DNA of 64,000 nt from Archangium lipolyticum. GTDB lineage: Bacteria; Myxococcota; Myxococcia; Myxococcales; Myxococcaceae. The position numbers and the translations under genes were made by a program. This document shows, in pieces, positions 50,528-60,750 of this stretch. The first letter of the stretch is position 1; every line of letters starts with the position of its first letter. The notes under the pieces were generated by a model. It saw nothing but the letters and a program-made list of their open reading frames with translations. It did no database searches and was not told where the DNA came from. The stretch is taken from positions 157,463 to 221,462 of the forward strand of contig NZ_JANKBZ010000016.1 of the NCBI RefSeq assembly GCF_024623785.1, in the 5' to 3' direction.

Positions 50528-50995
50528 TCAGGAGGGGGCGCCCGTGAGCGAGACGGGCCGTGGACCGAAGCGGTTGCGGCCGGGCTCGCCCTTGGAGAGG
50601 CCGACCCAGAGCAGGAAGGCGATGCCCACCAGGAGGCCCAGGGCAATGAGGGCCATCCCGGCCACGGCGGCGCCCATGGGGGCGGCGTTGTCGTTCTGCA
50701 CGTTGGTATTGGCCTCGATCATCCTGGCCATGCTCCTGGTCCTCGTGGAGAGGGCGAAGCAGATGCCGCTGACGATGAACGGCGCCAGCATGAGCCAGGC
50801 GCTCTTGCCCATGTCGTGCAGCCGCTTGGAGTGGATGCAGATCTGCGGCCAGACGAGTAGCAGGCCGAGCAGCTGGCCGATGAAGGGGATGATCTGCAGC
50901 ACGGTGCTCGCCACCATGACGATGAGGAAGCCAATCCAGAAATCGCGCCGGCCGATCCGGCCCTCCGGCGTCAAGAAGAGCGTCTTCCAATCCAT
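50528..50995 (-). CDS. DUF805 family inner-membrane protein
   Basis: 155 residues with four membrane helices. It starts MDWKTLFLTPEGRIGRRDFW, the DUF805 signature (W-x-x-x-F-F-xx-GR-sRx-FW), and continues with PQICIHSKRLHDMGKSAWLM, another conserved element. The C-terminal helix GAAVAGMALIALGLLVGIAF is followed by GLSKGEPGRNRFGP, which is also typical. Family function unknown; often near stress genes. Monocistronic here, divergent from the Coa1-like gene. Confidence 0.88.
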   Translation of the reverse strand: MDWKTLFLTPEGRIGRRDFWIGFLIVMVASTVLQIIPFIGQLLGLLLVWPQICIHSKRLHDMGKSAWLMLAPFIVSGICFALSTRTRSMARMIEANTNVQNDNAAPMGAAVAGMALIALGLLVGIAFLLWVGLSKGEPGRNRFGPRPVSLTGAPS

Positions 50996-51074
50996 GAATG
51001 CCTCGGTGGGAGTCGGTGGTCCGGGGCAACCTATTGCATCGACACCTGTTGGAAACCAGCGATAACCTGCGCGT

Positions 51075-51527
51075 ATGAAACGAGACTTGTCGCCGGAGCT
51101 TCCAGTGGCTTCCAGACCGGCACCGACTCAACTCAGCCGCCCCCAGGCGGTGGCCATGCTCATCTCGGGCCTGGTCCTCACGAGCGTGCTGGTGACCGTG
51201 CTGTTCTACTCGTCGGGCTTGTCCGACTGCTTCGCCCTCTTCAAGTCGTCGGTGGCGCGCATGACGGAGAACCCGGTCCTGCGCGCGGAGCTCGGCGAGC
51301 CCGTGGAGCGTGGCTGGTTCTACAACTTCAAGATTGGCGGCTCGGGCCTCACGGGCCACGCGCGCTTCACCACGAGCTTCGTGGGTCCGAAGGGGAAGGT
51401 CGAGGCGAACATCCTCCTCGACAAGCGCGGCGGCATCTGGGAGCACGCCTCGTCGGAGCTGTGGCGCGAGGGTCAGCGTGAGCCGCTGCTCACGTTCCAC
51501 GGGCGCGAGGTGAAGGCGTCGAGGTGA
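51075..51527 (+). CDS. Coa1/Tim21-like single-pass membrane protein
   Basis: 150 residues. One membrane helix at about 28-48 (AVAMLISGLVLTSVLVTVLF). The periplasmic part ALFKSSVARMTENPVLRAEL, GWFYNFKIGGSGLTGHARFT, and VEANILLDKRGGIWEHASSE follows the layout of cytochrome oxidase complex assembly protein 1 (Coa1/Tim21-like). In mitochondria, Coa1 helps assemble oxidase. Whether this protein serves the caa3 operon at 25-28 kb is an inference. Confidence 0.7.
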   Translation: MKRDLSPELPVASRPAPTQLSRPQAVAMLISGLVLTSVLVTVLFYSSGLSDCFALFKSSVARMTENPVLRAELGEPVERGWFYNFKIGGSGLTGHARFTTSFVGPKGKVEANILLDKRGGIWEHASSELWREGQREPLLTFHGREVKASR

Positions 51528-51549
51528 AGCGCGTTCCCCCGGGGGGGGC

Positions 51550-51581
51550 CAACCGCCGGAGCCCGTGGACCCCGGCGGTTG
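51550..51581. terminator. hairpin between convergent genes
   Basis: CAACCGCCGG pairs perfectly with CCGGCGGTTG across a 12-base loop, between the stops at 51527 (plus) and 51592 (minus). Likely bidirectional terminator. Confidence 0.55.
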
Positions 51582-51591
51582 CTCGGCGCGC

Positions 51592-52638
51592 TCAGGGCGC
51601 GTTCGGGTCCGAGCCCACGCCCTTGAAGGGATTGAAGGTGTACGTGGTGGAGAAGCGCGAGGACGGGCTGAAGTAGTACGCCGCGAGCTTCGCCGGGTCG
51701 GTGGCGATCTCCCCGCGCTGGATGGAGCCGTCGTTGCCGTCGTCCCAGCCCCAGGGCGCGTTGGCCGAGTTCGTGGAGCAGAGGCCCGCGATGAGGCCGC
51801 AGCCACCGCTGGTGTCGCCGCGGAACGTGCCCTCGGAGGCGAACAGCTCGGAGAGGCCGCGGCGGGCCCAGAAGCCCTCGGAGCCGTAGATGTCGATGAG
51901 CTTGTAGCGCACGTCGGAGTCGGTGGCGGACGAGGGCTCCTCGGCGGTGGTCAGCGAGGGGTAGTACTTCACGCCGTCGCCGACGATGTCATAGGCCGGC
52001 CAGGCCTTGAGGCCGTGGCCCTTGGCCTCCTGCGCGGTGATGGGGTGCTGGACGCCCTCGAAGGTGGCGAAGGACAGCTTGCCATCGGACGACTCGGCAC
52101 CCGAGGTGATGGGGCTGCCATCCGGCAGGAACGAGAAGAAGTCCTTGTGCGCCACGGTTACGGCGCCGATGAGCTTGCCGTACTCCGTCCCGTCGCGCTC
52201 CACGATGAGCAGCACGCCCTCGCCATCGTTCTCGTGCTCGGTGTCGAAGATGGTGTCGGACCAGTCACGCGGGTGGAAGAAGGTGTAGACGATGTACCAG
52301 TGCGAGCTGGTCTCCACGACGGAGTGGTAGGCATGGGCGGTGAGCGGCTTGGAGGCGGCGTTGTCCCAGTTGTTTGTCCCGCTCCAGTCGCCATCGAAGT
52401 CGATGCGGGAGATGTAGTCGGCGCGGCCATTGAGGCTGTGCGAGCCCGTCACGTCCACGTCCTGGTAGTGGATGGGAGCCCAGCGCTTGGCGAGGGCGGC
52501 GCGGAAGGCCGTCGAGCCGACGCCCGTCGCGAGCGCCTCCTGGGTCTCCCCGGTGGTCTCTTCCAACGACGAGCTCGGCCCGCAGGCGGACAGCAGCATC
52601 ACGGCGAATGGAACGACAGTGCGGCGGATGGATCGCAT
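51592..52638 (-). CDS. secreted lipoprotein, NPP1/Vps62-like fold
   Basis: 348 residues. MRSIRRTVVPFAVMLLSAC is a lipoprotein signal, Cys 19. The mature domain runs FRAALAKRWAPIHYQDVDVT, AHAYHSVVETSSHWYIVYTF, FHPRDW and DTEHENDGEGVLLIVERDG. The spacing of aromatic strands and the HENDGEG motif resembles NPP1/Vps62-type secreted proteins (HRHDWE in NPP1). Later part contains GDGVKYYPSLTTAEEPSSAT. Possibly a surface binding or toxin-like protein; family assignment is tentative. Confidence 0.6.
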   Translation of the reverse strand: MRSIRRTVVPFAVMLLSACGPSSSLEETTGETQEALATGVGSTAFRAALAKRWAPIHYQDVDVTGSHSLNGRADYISRIDFDGDWSGTNNWDNAASKPLTAHAYHSVVETSSHWYIVYTFFHPRDWSDTIFDTEHENDGEGVLLIVERDGTEYGKLIGAVTVAHKDFFSFLPDGSPITSGAESSDGKLSFATFEGVQHPITAQEAKGHGLKAWPAYDIVGDGVKYYPSLTTAEEPSSATDSDVRYKLIDIYGSEGFWARRGLSELFASEGTFRGDTSGGCGLIAGLCSTNSANAPWGWDDGNDGSIQRGEIATDPAKLAAYYFSPSSRFSTTYTFNPFKGVGSDPNAP

Positions 52639-52916
52639 CAGTGGCCCTTCCTTTCAGGCGCACCACTAAATGACTCTCATTCGACGGGGTAAACCGTTTT
52701 CCGGGTGTAACCTGCTTTTTACATTTTTACGCCGGATGGGGTGCTTCGTGGCGGGAACTCTCCGGGCCGGTGACGAGTCAATGACGTCGGCGGGCGCGGT
52801 TCCAGTGTCAGAGTCAGATGAACCCACGTTGGAAAGGTGACTGCCATGCCTGCTTCCGGTTGTGCGAGGGCCAACGCCAGTGGCCATTTCACCTGTGCAA
52901 GCCGAGAACGTGACGC
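52639..52916. other. divergent intergenic region, AT-richer
   Basis: Separates a minus-strand lipoprotein gene from the DUSAM gene. Bases about 52680-52735 are AT-rich for this genome (CTTTTTACATTTTTACG) and are a good place for promoters, but no matched -35/-10 pair is clear. Confidence 0.4.
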
Positions 52917-53288
52917 ATGAACGAAGAGACAGATTGGGAAGAGCTACGAGGGTTGGCGGAACAGCTCGAGAGAGGCCAACCCCTGGAGCTCAGTGCGCCT
53001 CTGTGCGATCTCTTGCGACGTGTGACGCGGCAAGTGGCTCTGTCGGATGATGAAGCTGAACAGGGTCTCCGCTCACCTTCAGACGCGGCAGCTCTTGTAG
53101 CGAAGATTTCTCGACGAATCCGCGTAGGCTCTCGGCGCCTGTCCCGCGCCATCGTGGATGCCAGCCGTCGCCAGGAGGCCGGGGATATACAGGGCGCGCG
53201 GAAGTTGTTCGAGGACGTCCTGGCCGTTGAGGTCGTGCCGCTGTACCGGGAGATTGCGCAAACACAATTGAATGCGTTGGAGGAGTAG
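52917..53288 (+). CDS. DUSAM-domain protein (TIGR02267/DUF2379)
   Basis: 123 residues, whole length a single DUSAM domain. It begins DWEELRGLAEQLERGQPLEL then LCDLLRRVTRQVALSDDEAE, the typical opening of this family, and ends with a helical repeat DIQGARKLFEDVLAVEVVPL then YREIAQTQLNALE. The family is essentially confined to Myxococcota, which supports the taxonomic reading. Cytoplasmic; function unknown. Confidence 0.88.
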   Translation: MNEETDWEELRGLAEQLERGQPLELSAPLCDLLRRVTRQVALSDDEAEQGLRSPSDAAALVAKISRRIRVGSRRLSRAIVDASRRQEAGDIQGARKLFEDVLAVEVVPLYREIAQTQLNALEE

Positions 53289-53318
53289 CGCCCGGCTCCC
53301 ATCAAACGGCAGCTACTC

Positions 53319-55064
53319 CTACGCCGGATCGGCCTCGCCGACGCGCTGGATGAAGTAGTGCAGCTCCAGGTACTTCCGGCCGAAGAACCACATCTCGTGG
53401 CGGGCCCTCAGCACCACCGCCGGGTCGTCGCAGGGCGGTTCCGTCGCGGGCGTGCCCCCGGCGCTCCACACCCAGATGGTCTCGTTGAGGGGCAGCCGCA
53501 GCGGGAGCAGCGGGTTGGCCAGGTACACGCCCTGGTCCCCGCCCGGTGCCTCTTCCTGCGCGCACGAGGTGAGCCGCAGCCCCGTGCCTCCCGGCGCGTC
53601 ATGGTCCAGCCGCAAGATGCTGGTCATGTTGGAGAAGGGCAGGGGGAAGGCGATGTTCATGTACCGCATCGCCCCGGCCACGTGGCTGGAGTAGGCGGCC
53701 ACGTAGATGGGGCTCCCATCGCTCTCGTAGGTGCGGATCCACCCGCGCACCCGCTCGCGCCCGTCCGCCCCGTCATCCACCGCGACGATGGCGCCCTTCA
53801 CCCCGTGACGCTGGAGGTTCGTGGCGCTCGGCAGGACGAGCTGCTGCACGTGCCGCGCGAACCACCCCCACAGCCGACCGCCGAGCCGGAAGCCGGGCTT
53901 CCAGTCCGGGACGACCCAGAGCGTGTAGCTCGCGGTGTGCTCGTAGAAGCGGCGGACCTCGGGGTCCACCCGGAGCGGGTCGAAGTCGGGACGCGCGTAC
54001 TCGGAGAAGTCGTCCACGAGGCCGGTGGGCTGGCGTCCATCCGGTGGCGCGAGACGCTCGAAGAAGCGCGGGCCCGTGCGCCCGCGGGAGCTCAGCCGGC
54101 TGAACACCACGCCCGCCACGTTGGCGCGCGAGGCGGGATTGAGCAGGCGCAGCCCGAGCACCCCGAGCCCCACGAAGCCCAGGGCGTTCAGCGTGCCGTG
54201 GAAGCGGAGCATGGTGGGCAGCGCCACGAGGCTCGGGCGGAAGAGGCCCCAGAGGACGGCGAGCGTGGTGGAGCCGAGCACGGCGAGGCCCGAGCCCACC
54301 AGCAGCCAGCGGCCCACGCCCCCGGAGCGCACCCGCGAGGCGCCCACGAACAGGAGCCCCGCCACCCCGGGCAACAGGAGCATGTAGAGGGACACGCCGA
54401 GCACCTCGAGGACACGGTTGCCGGCGATGCCCGCGGCGAGCAGGGGGAAGGCTCCCATGAGCCCCACGGCGGGGACGGGATGGAGCCGCCAGGCGCGAGG
54501 CGCGGACGCGCGGTGGTGCCAGAGGAGCCGGCCGAGCAGCCCCACGAGGAGCAGGGCTCCAAAGGCGGCGAAGTGGAAGTGGATGGCGGTGAGCAGGACC
54601 CAGAGGCCCTGGAAGCCCAGGAAGGAGAAGTCACCCAACCAGGCGAGCATCCAGACGGCACCGCCCGGGAGGAACAGCAGGGCCACGTCGAGGGCCAGCT
54701 CCTCCACGAGGAACGCGCTGCGTCCGGCCAGCCGCGCGAGCCCGTGCAGCGCGGCGCAGGCGGTGAAGAGCAGATAGGGCAGGCCCAGGGCGAAGCGGAC
54801 CTGCCAGGGCGGCTCCAGGACGAACGCTGGCACGAGCGCCAGGGCCCCGATGGGCAGGAGGACCCGGGCGAGGGTGTAGAGCCGGGAGACGCGCCCGGAG
54901 CGCACGGGGACGGCGGTGAGCGGGAGGCCCAGCGGGACGAGCACGAGGGGCGCGAGCAGGAAGAGCGTCTGGGCCAGGAGGAACTCGTGGAACCCTTCCG
55001 TGGCCCACCGCCACCCCAGAAGGATGACCCAGATTCCCCCTCCCACCGCTGTCCCGCGCGTCAT
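53319..55064 (-). CDS. YndJ-like membrane protein with C-terminal soluble domain
   Basis: 581 residues. The first 320 form about nine or ten membrane helices with AIHFHFAAFGALLLVGLLGR and LRFHGTLNALGFVGLGVLGL, as in the YndJ family (His residues in the fifth and ninth helices). Residues 325-581 are soluble and beta-rich, including SEYARPDFDPLRVDPEVRRF, GWIRTYESDGSPIYVAAYSS and MRYMNIAFPLPFSNMTSILR. The two parts are both found in Bacillus YndJ-type proteins. Function unknown. Confidence 0.75.
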   Translation of the reverse strand: MTRGTAVGGGIWVILLGWRWATEGFHEFLLAQTLFLLAPLVLVPLGLPLTAVPVRSGRVSRLYTLARVLLPIGALALVPAFVLEPPWQVRFALGLPYLLFTACAALHGLARLAGRSAFLVEELALDVALLFLPGGAVWMLAWLGDFSFLGFQGLWVLLTAIHFHFAAFGALLLVGLLGRLLWHHRASAPRAWRLHPVPAVGLMGAFPLLAAGIAGNRVLEVLGVSLYMLLLPGVAGLLFVGASRVRSGGVGRWLLVGSGLAVLGSTTLAVLWGLFRPSLVALPTMLRFHGTLNALGFVGLGVLGLRLLNPASRANVAGVVFSRLSSRGRTGPRFFERLAPPDGRQPTGLVDDFSEYARPDFDPLRVDPEVRRFYEHTASYTLWVVPDWKPGFRLGGRLWGWFARHVQQLVLPSATNLQRHGVKGAIVAVDDGADGRERVRGWIRTYESDGSPIYVAAYSSHVAGAMRYMNIAFPLPFSNMTSILRLDHDAPGGTGLRLTSCAQEEAPGGDQGVYLANPLLPLRLPLNETIWVWSAGGTPATEPPCDDPAVVLRARHEMWFFGRKYLELHYFIQRVGEADPA

Positions 55065-55083
55065 GGCTCACAGCATACGCGGG

Positions 55084-56379
55084 TCACGGGCTCCAGGAGT
55101 GGACCTCGAGCCAGTCGATCTGGAACAGGGCCTGGCTCACGGTGGGCCAGCGGTTGTTGTACACGCTGAGCATGAAGCCCACGTACATCTGCTCGTCCGG
55201 AATCTTCGCGGGGTCGGTCACGGTGCCCCAGACGACGCCGTCGACCTTGTAGACGAGCTTGTTGGGCGTCCACTCGACGCTCCACTCGTGCCAGTCGGTG
55301 CCGGCGGCCCAGTCGGGCGCGGTGTGCGTCTCCCAGGCGTCGCTCGGGCCGCAGCCGTAGTGCGTGAAGGCGCCCATGGGGGTGCGGTCGCCGTCGTGGT
55401 TGGCGTCGAAGTCCTCGAACCAGTCCAGCTCGCAGGGATGCGACTGGCTGTAGGTGCCCTGTCCCGGCCTCGGCCACAGCAGGGCCGCCAGCGTGACGTC
55501 CGGAGCGCGGTCGACCCGCAGGCGGGCCACCACCTTGCCGTAGTGGATGAACGGCGCGTTCCCCCGGTTCAGGCTCGCCCAGCCCGTGGTGTAGCCACCC
55601 CAGTTGCGGAACGCGAGGTTGAGGTAGCCATCGCCCACCCAGGTGTTCTCGTTCGTCACCCAGCTGTTCTGGTATTGGAAGCCGCTGTCCGGGTTCCAGA
55701 GGGACAGGTCCAGGGGCGCGTTGAAGTCCTCGCGGTAGATGCGGGTGAAGGTCCCCGGCACATCCCCGCCCGTGCCACCGCCCGGATCGCCACCCCCGTT
55801 GGGGTCGATGAACTCGACGGTGAAGGTCTCCCAGCCCTGCGCCGAGCCGGCCGCGCAGGTCAGGGTGCCGCCGCCGCCATTCAGGGCCGCGCAGTAGGAG
55901 CCATTGAAGGCCTTGAGGGCCACCTGGTCTCCCGTGTGGATCTTCCCGCCCTGGTGCCAGTTGTTGAGCTTCTCGACGGTGAAGGTCTCCCAGCCCAGCT
56001 GGTTCGTCGTGCTCGCGTTGACGACGCCGCACGAGGTGTCCCCCAGGTCCCAGCTGCCGCCACAGGCGGACTGCAGGAAGTGGGTGCCATCGTTCGCGCG
56101 GAAGTTGACCTGGCTGCCGTGCCACAGCTCCCAGGACTCGCTCTGGTTGAAGACATCCAGATACTCCCAGTCGTCGGGGCGCGCGCCCTGGACCTGGACG
56201 TCGGCGCCACCGCCATTCATGGCGGAGACATAGACGCCGTTCATCGACTTCAACACGATTCTGCCATTGGGAAGACCCGAGGCGGCTCGTGCCTGGCTCG
56301 ATGCCAGGAAAAGGCAAAGAGCGCTCAGGAGGGAGCACGGCAAAGACAGCCGCCAGCGGCCGGAGGTACGCATGACCAT
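55084..56379 (-). CDS. secreted glycoside hydrolase family 16 enzyme with fascin-like N-terminal domains
   Basis: 431 residues from ATG 56379, with AAGGA six bases upstream. A signal peptide (about 1-33) ends SSQARA. Residues 38-175 have two fascin/ricin-like carbohydrate-binding repeats (IVLKSMNGVYVSAMNGGGAD, and VALKAFNGSYCAALNGGGGT). After a Gly linker, the GH16 domain (210-431) holds the catalytic motif CELDWFEDF, which fits E-x-D-x-x-E, and ends QIDWLEVHSW. It should cut beta-glucans or similar polysaccharides, useful for a predator. Confidence 0.88.
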   Translation of the reverse strand: MVMRTSGRWRLSLPCSLLSALCLFLASSQARAASGLPNGRIVLKSMNGVYVSAMNGGGADVQVQGARPDDWEYLDVFNQSESWELWHGSQVNFRANDGTHFLQSACGGSWDLGDTSCGVVNASTTNQLGWETFTVEKLNNWHQGGKIHTGDQVALKAFNGSYCAALNGGGGTLTCAAGSAQGWETFTVEFIDPNGGGDPGGGTGGDVPGTFTRIYREDFNAPLDLSLWNPDSGFQYQNSWVTNENTWVGDGYLNLAFRNWGGYTTGWASLNRGNAPFIHYGKVVARLRVDRAPDVTLAALLWPRPGQGTYSQSHPCELDWFEDFDANHDGDRTPMGAFTHYGCGPSDAWETHTAPDWAAGTDWHEWSVEWTPNKLVYKVDGVVWGTVTDPAKIPDEQMYVGFMLSVYNNRWPTVSQALFQIDWLEVHSWSP

Positions 56380-56482
56380 GAAGTTCCTTGAGGTGAGAGT
56401 CTTTCCGATCGGGCTTTCCCTGGTAGTAGGAACTTGCTTGGGAATCAAATTACAAGATTCCGAGACCGCCCGGCATTGAACA

Positions 56483-57916
56483 CTACAGGGCGGCGTGGAT
56501 CGGAGGCCGGCGAGCGGCCCAGGGACGGGCCCGCTCGAGCTGGGCCGCGAGGCGGAACAACGTGGCCTCGTCACCCATGCGGCCGGCGAACTGGACACCG
56601 ATGGGCAGGCCCTCGCTCCAGTACAGCGGCACCGACATGGCTGGCTGGCCGGTGAAGTTGAACAGCGCGGTGAAGGGGCAGAAGGAGAAGATGCGCTTCA
56701 CCCATTCCTCGGCGGTCATGGGGACATTGGCGTCCACCACGCCGAGCTTGTACGGAGGCACGGCCACCGTTGGCGTCAGCAGCAGGTCGTAGTTGGTGAA
56801 GAACCGGCCCACCGCGCGTGAAATCTGGTTCATGGTCGCGAACGCGAGCTGCAGGTCGGTTGCCTTCAGGCCGCGCCCGTACTGGACCGTGGCCCAGGTG
56901 GTGGCCTCCAGCGTCGCTTCCGGGGAGCGCCCGGTCGCGGCGGCCATGCCCTCCACCCAGATGGCCAGGTTGGAGCTCCAGATGACCAGGTTGGCGTGGT
57001 CGAACCCCGAGGTGTCGAACTGGGGCGAGGCCTCGACGACCTCATGGCCCAGCTCCAGACACAGCCGCGCCGCGTCCTCCACGGCCGTCACGCACTCGGG
57101 GCTGACGGGCACTCCGGTCGGGGGCACCCGGGAGAGGGCGATGCGGAGGCGTCCCGGCTCGCGCTCCAGCTCCTTCAGGTAGGGACGCTCGGGCGCTTGA
57201 ATCTGGTACGGCTCTCCCGCGTCCGGGCCCGCCGTGGCGTCGAGCATGGCCGCGCTGTCGCGCACCGAGCGGGAGACGACGTGCTCGATGCCCAGCCCGT
57301 TCAACCCATCGGACATGTCCGGTCCGAGGGGCGTGCGGCCCCTCGTGGGCTTGAGGCCGAAGACGCCGCACAGCGAGGCCGGGATGCGGATGGAGCCGCC
57401 TCCATCGTTGGCGTGCGCGAGGGGGACGATGCCGGCCACCACGGCCGCCGCCGCGCCTCCGCTGGAGCCGCCGGTGCTGTACTCCGGATTCCACGGGTTG
57501 CGCGAGGGCCCGTGGAGCAGCGGCTCGGTGGTGATGTTGAAGGCCATCTCGGGGGTGTTGGTGCGGCCCACGGGGACGATGCCCGCTCGGCGGAAGCGGG
57601 CCATCAGCTCGGAGTCGTAGGGCATGACGAGCCCCTGGGCGAGCCGGCTGCCCATCTCACACGGGAGCTGGGCGGCGTGGAGGACGGCGTCCTTGATGAG
57701 GAAGGGTACTCCGGTGAAAGGCCCGCGAGGCAGACCTCGCGCGAGCGTGGCCTTCGCCTCGTCCACCAGGGGGGAGATGACGGCGTTGATGCGCGGGTTC
57801 ACGTGCTCGATGGCCGCGAGCGCGGTCTCGACGAGCTCCCCGGGGGTCACCTGTTCGCCGCGCACGAGCTCCGCCAGTCCGAGTCCGTCGTACTGTGTGT
57901 ATTCGTTCAGCTTCAT
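56483..57916 (-). CDS. amidase signature family protein
   Basis: 477 residues. The Ser-cisSer-Lys triad is complete: Lys in FLIKDAVLH (near 78), cis-Ser and nucleophile in [13 protein letters not shown] (near 150-160) with [13 protein letters not shown] downstream. The C-terminus has [20 protein letters not shown], the normal last motif. AGGAAAC-like sequence precedes the ATG at 57916. It should hydrolyse a carboxamide; the substrate is not evident from the sequence. Divergent from the UvrA-like gene. Confidence 0.93.
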   Translation of the reverse strand: MKLNEYTQYDGLGLAELVRGEQVTPGELVETALAAIEHVNPRINAVISPLVDEAKATLARGLPRGPFTGVPFLIKDAVLHAAQLPCEMGSRLAQGLVMPYDSELMARFRRAGIVPVGRTNTPEMAFNITTEPLLHGPSRNPWNPEYSTGGSSGGAAAAVVAGIVPLAHANDGGGSIRIPASLCGVFGLKPTRGRTPLGPDMSDGLNGLGIEHVVSRSVRDSAAMLDATAGPDAGEPYQIQAPERPYLKELEREPGRLRIALSRVPPTGVPVSPECVTAVEDAARLCLELGHEVVEASPQFDTSGFDHANLVIWSSNLAIWVEGMAAATGRSPEATLEATTWATVQYGRGLKATDLQLAFATMNQISRAVGRFFTNYDLLLTPTVAVPPYKLGVVDANVPMTAEEWVKRIFSFCPFTALFNFTGQPAMSVPLYWSEGLPIGVQFAGRMGDEATLFRLAAQLERARPWAARRPPIHAAL

Positions 57917-58071
57917 GGCCTGGGGTTTCCTTTCGCGAGTGCCCGGGGATTCAGCTGAGCCCGAAGGGCGGGCCGGGCGCCAGAGGGGGTGCCGTATTGA
58001 AACGCGCGGGCTACCTTGGGTCGAAGGTGTGGCACCCTGCCCGGCCTTCACGCTCTCCCTGTGTGGTGCGA

Positions 58072-60624
58072 ATGCGCAGACTCCGCGGTCATCCCTCTCC
58101 AGAGACTTCAGGCGACACGAGGACGGGGTTCGTCCGGGTACGGGGGGCGCGCGAGCACAACCTGAAGAACGTGGACGTGGAAATCCCCCGGGACGCGCTG
58201 GTCGTCTTCACGGGGGTGTCCGGGTCGGGCAAGTCCTCGCTGGCCTTCGGGACGCTCTACGCGGAGGCGCAGCGGCGGTACTTCGAGTCCGTGGCGCCGT
58301 ACGCCAGGCGGCTGATCGACCAGGCAGGCGTACCCGAGGTGGATTCCATCGACGGACTGCCCCCGGCGGTGGCCCTGCAACAGCACCGGGGCGCGCCCAC
58401 GACCCGCTCGTCGGTGGGGAGCGTGACGACGATCGCGAACTCGCTGCGCCTCCTGTACTCGCGAGCGGGGACGTACCCGCCGAACCAGCCGCACCTGGAC
58501 TCGGACGCGTTCTCGCCGAACACCCCGGCGGGGGCGTGTCCGAACTGCCATGGATTGGGCCGGGTGTACGAGGTGACCGAGCGCTCGATGGTGCCGGATG
58601 ACTCGTTGACCATCCGAGAGCGGGCGGTGGCGGCGTGGCCGCCAGCGTGGCACGGGCAGAACCTGCGCGACATCCTGGTGACGCTCGGTTACGACGTGGA
58701 CCGCCCCTGGCGGGAGCTGCCGCAGAAGGACCGGGAGTGGATCCTCTTCACGGAGGAGCAGCCGACGGTGCCGGTGTACGCGGGCTTCACGCCAGCGGAG
58801 ACGCGGCGAGCGCTCAAGCGCAAGGAACCGCCCAGCTACATGGGGACGTTCACGAGCGCCAGGAAGTACGTGTTGCAGACGTTCGCCACGACGCAGAGCG
58901 CGCTGATGAAGAAGCGCGTGTCGCAGTACATGGTGAGCGGGGAGTGCCGGCTGTGCCAGGGCAAGCGGCTGCGGCGCGAGTCGCTGTCCGTGACGTTCGC
59001 GGGGCTGGACATCGGCGAGCTGTCGAGGCTGCCGCTGAAGCGGGTGGCGGACATCTTGAGGCCGGCGACGGACGGGACGGCCCCCGGGGCGGCGAAGCTG
59101 GCGCGGGAGCACCCGGAGAAGGCGCTGGTGGCCGAGCGGATCGCGAAGGACCTGCTGGCGCGGATCCAGGTGCTGACGGAGCTGGGGCTGGGGTACCTGT
59201 CGCTGGAGCGCAGCACGCCGACGCTCTCGCCCGGGGAGCTCCAGCGGTTGCGGCTGGCCACGCAGGTGCGCTCGAACCTGTTCGGCGTGGTGTACGTGCT
59301 CGATGAACCGTCTGCGGGACTGCATCCAGCGGATACCGAGGCGCTGCTGAAGGCGCTCGACCAGCTGAAGGGCTCGGGGAACTCGCTGTTCGTGGTGGAG
59401 CACGAGGTGGACGTCATCCGGCACGCGGACTGGGTGGTCGACGTGGGACCGGCCGCGGGCGAGAAGGGCGGGCAGGTCCTCTACAGTGGTCCGCTGGAAG
59501 GGCTCGAAGCGGTGGAGGCGTCGCAGACGCGGCGCTACCTCTTCGGGGCCGGGGAGACCGTGCCACGCCGCACACCGCGCTCACCGAAGGGGTGGCTGCG
59601 GCTCGAGGGCGTCACCCGCAACAACCTGAACGGCCTGGATGTTGGATTCCCACTGGGCGTCTTCACCACGGTGACGGGCGTCTCCGGCTCGGGGAAGTCG
59701 AGCCTGGTGAGCCAGGTGCTGGTGGAGCTGGTGGCCGAGCAGCTCGGGCAGCAGGTTGCCGAGGACGAGGAGGAGGGTGAGGAGCTGGAGCGCACCGTGG
59801 TGCTGACCACGGGAGGCCGGATCACCGAGGGGATGGAGGGCATCAAGCGGCTGGTGCGAGTGGATCAGAAGCCGATCGGACGGACGCCGAGGTCCAACCT
59901 GGCGACGTACACGGGGCTGTTCGACAGCGTGCGCAAGCTCTTCGCGGGGACGAAGGCGGCACGGGCCCGTCACTACGACGTCGGGCGCTTCTCGTTCAAC
60001 GTGGCGAAGGGGCGTTGCGAGACGTGCGAGGGCGAGGGCTTCGTGAGCGTCGAGCTGCTCTTCCTGCCGAGCGTCTATGCGCCGTGCCCGACGTGTCACG
60101 GTGCGCGCTACAACGCGAAGACGCTGGAGATTCAATACCGGGGGAAGAACATCGCCGAGGTGCTGGGGATGACGGTGGACGCGGCCCACGAGTTCTTCGC
60201 CGAGGATCCACAGGTGTTGCGCTCGCTGAGCGTCCTGCGGGAGGTGGGCCTGGGTTACTTGAGGCTGGGCCAGCCGGCGACGGAGCTTTCGGGCGGAGAG
60301 GCGCAGCGGATCAAGCTCGCGACGGAGCTGCAAAGGGTGCAGCGAGGCAACACGCTCTACATCCTGGACGAGCCCACGACGGGATTGCATCCAGCGGATG
60401 TGGACAAGCTGATGGCGCAGCTGGATGGGCTGGTGGAGTCGGGCAACACCGTCATCCTGGTGGAGCACGACATGCGAGTCATCGCGGCGAGCGACTGGGT
60501 CATCGACATGGGCCCGGGAGCGGGTGATGAGGGAGGCCGGGTGGTGGCGTCTGGAACGCCCGCGGAGGTCGCCACCGCGTCAGCGAGCCGCACGGCGCCA
60601 TTCCTGGCGCGTGTCGTGGGTTGA
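58072..60624 (+). CDS. UvrA2-like ABC ATPase lacking the UvrB-binding domain
   Basis: 850 residues from ATG 58072. Both ATPase halves are complete: Walker A GVSGSGKS at 48-55 and near 540, signatures LSPGELQRL and LSGGEAQRI. Zinc-finger cysteines are CPNCHGLG with CRLCQGK, and CETCEGEG with CPTCHGA. The first Cys pair comes only about 105 residues after Walker A, whereas in full UvrA the roughly 120-residue UvrB-binding domain lies between; the text goes from LLYSRAGTY directly to [13 protein letters not shown]. Such short UvrA2 proteins may serve damage tolerance or drug resistance. Confidence 0.92.
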   Translation: MRRLRGHPSPETSGDTRTGFVRVRGAREHNLKNVDVEIPRDALVVFTGVSGSGKSSLAFGTLYAEAQRRYFESVAPYARRLIDQAGVPEVDSIDGLPPAVALQQHRGAPTTRSSVGSVTTIANSLRLLYSRAGTYPPNQPHLDSDAFSPNTPAGACPNCHGLGRVYEVTERSMVPDDSLTIRERAVAAWPPAWHGQNLRDILVTLGYDVDRPWRELPQKDREWILFTEEQPTVPVYAGFTPAETRRALKRKEPPSYMGTFTSARKYVLQTFATTQSALMKKRVSQYMVSGECRLCQGKRLRRESLSVTFAGLDIGELSRLPLKRVADILRPATDGTAPGAAKLAREHPEKALVAERIAKDLLARIQVLTELGLGYLSLERSTPTLSPGELQRLRLATQVRSNLFGVVYVLDEPSAGLHPADTEALLKALDQLKGSGNSLFVVEHEVDVIRHADWVVDVGPAAGEKGGQVLYSGPLEGLEAVEASQTRRYLFGAGETVPRRTPRSPKGWLRLEGVTRNNLNGLDVGFPLGVFTTVTGVSGSGKSSLVSQVLVELVAEQLGQQVAEDEEEGEELERTVVLTTGGRITEGMEGIKRLVRVDQKPIGRTPRSNLATYTGLFDSVRKLFAGTKAARARHYDVGRFSFNVAKGRCETCEGEGFVSVELLFLPSVYAPCPTCHGARYNAKTLEIQYRGKNIAEVLGMTVDAAHEFFAEDPQVLRSLSVLREVGLGYLRLGQPATELSGGEAQRIKLATELQRVQRGNTLYILDEPTTGLHPADVDKLMAQLDGLVESGNTVILVEHDMRVIAASDWVIDMGPGAGDEGGRVVASGTPAEVATASASRTAPFLARVVG

Positions 60625-60750
60625 GTTTCCCGCACGGAGGCCAGTGGAGTGGGGGGCTGCCGGTGATGGAGTTCTTGACCCATCAGAGGGCGTGTGGTCC
60701 GGTCCTGACGCCGCGTCACTCTGCGTGGCGCTCGGGTGCGGGACCGGACG

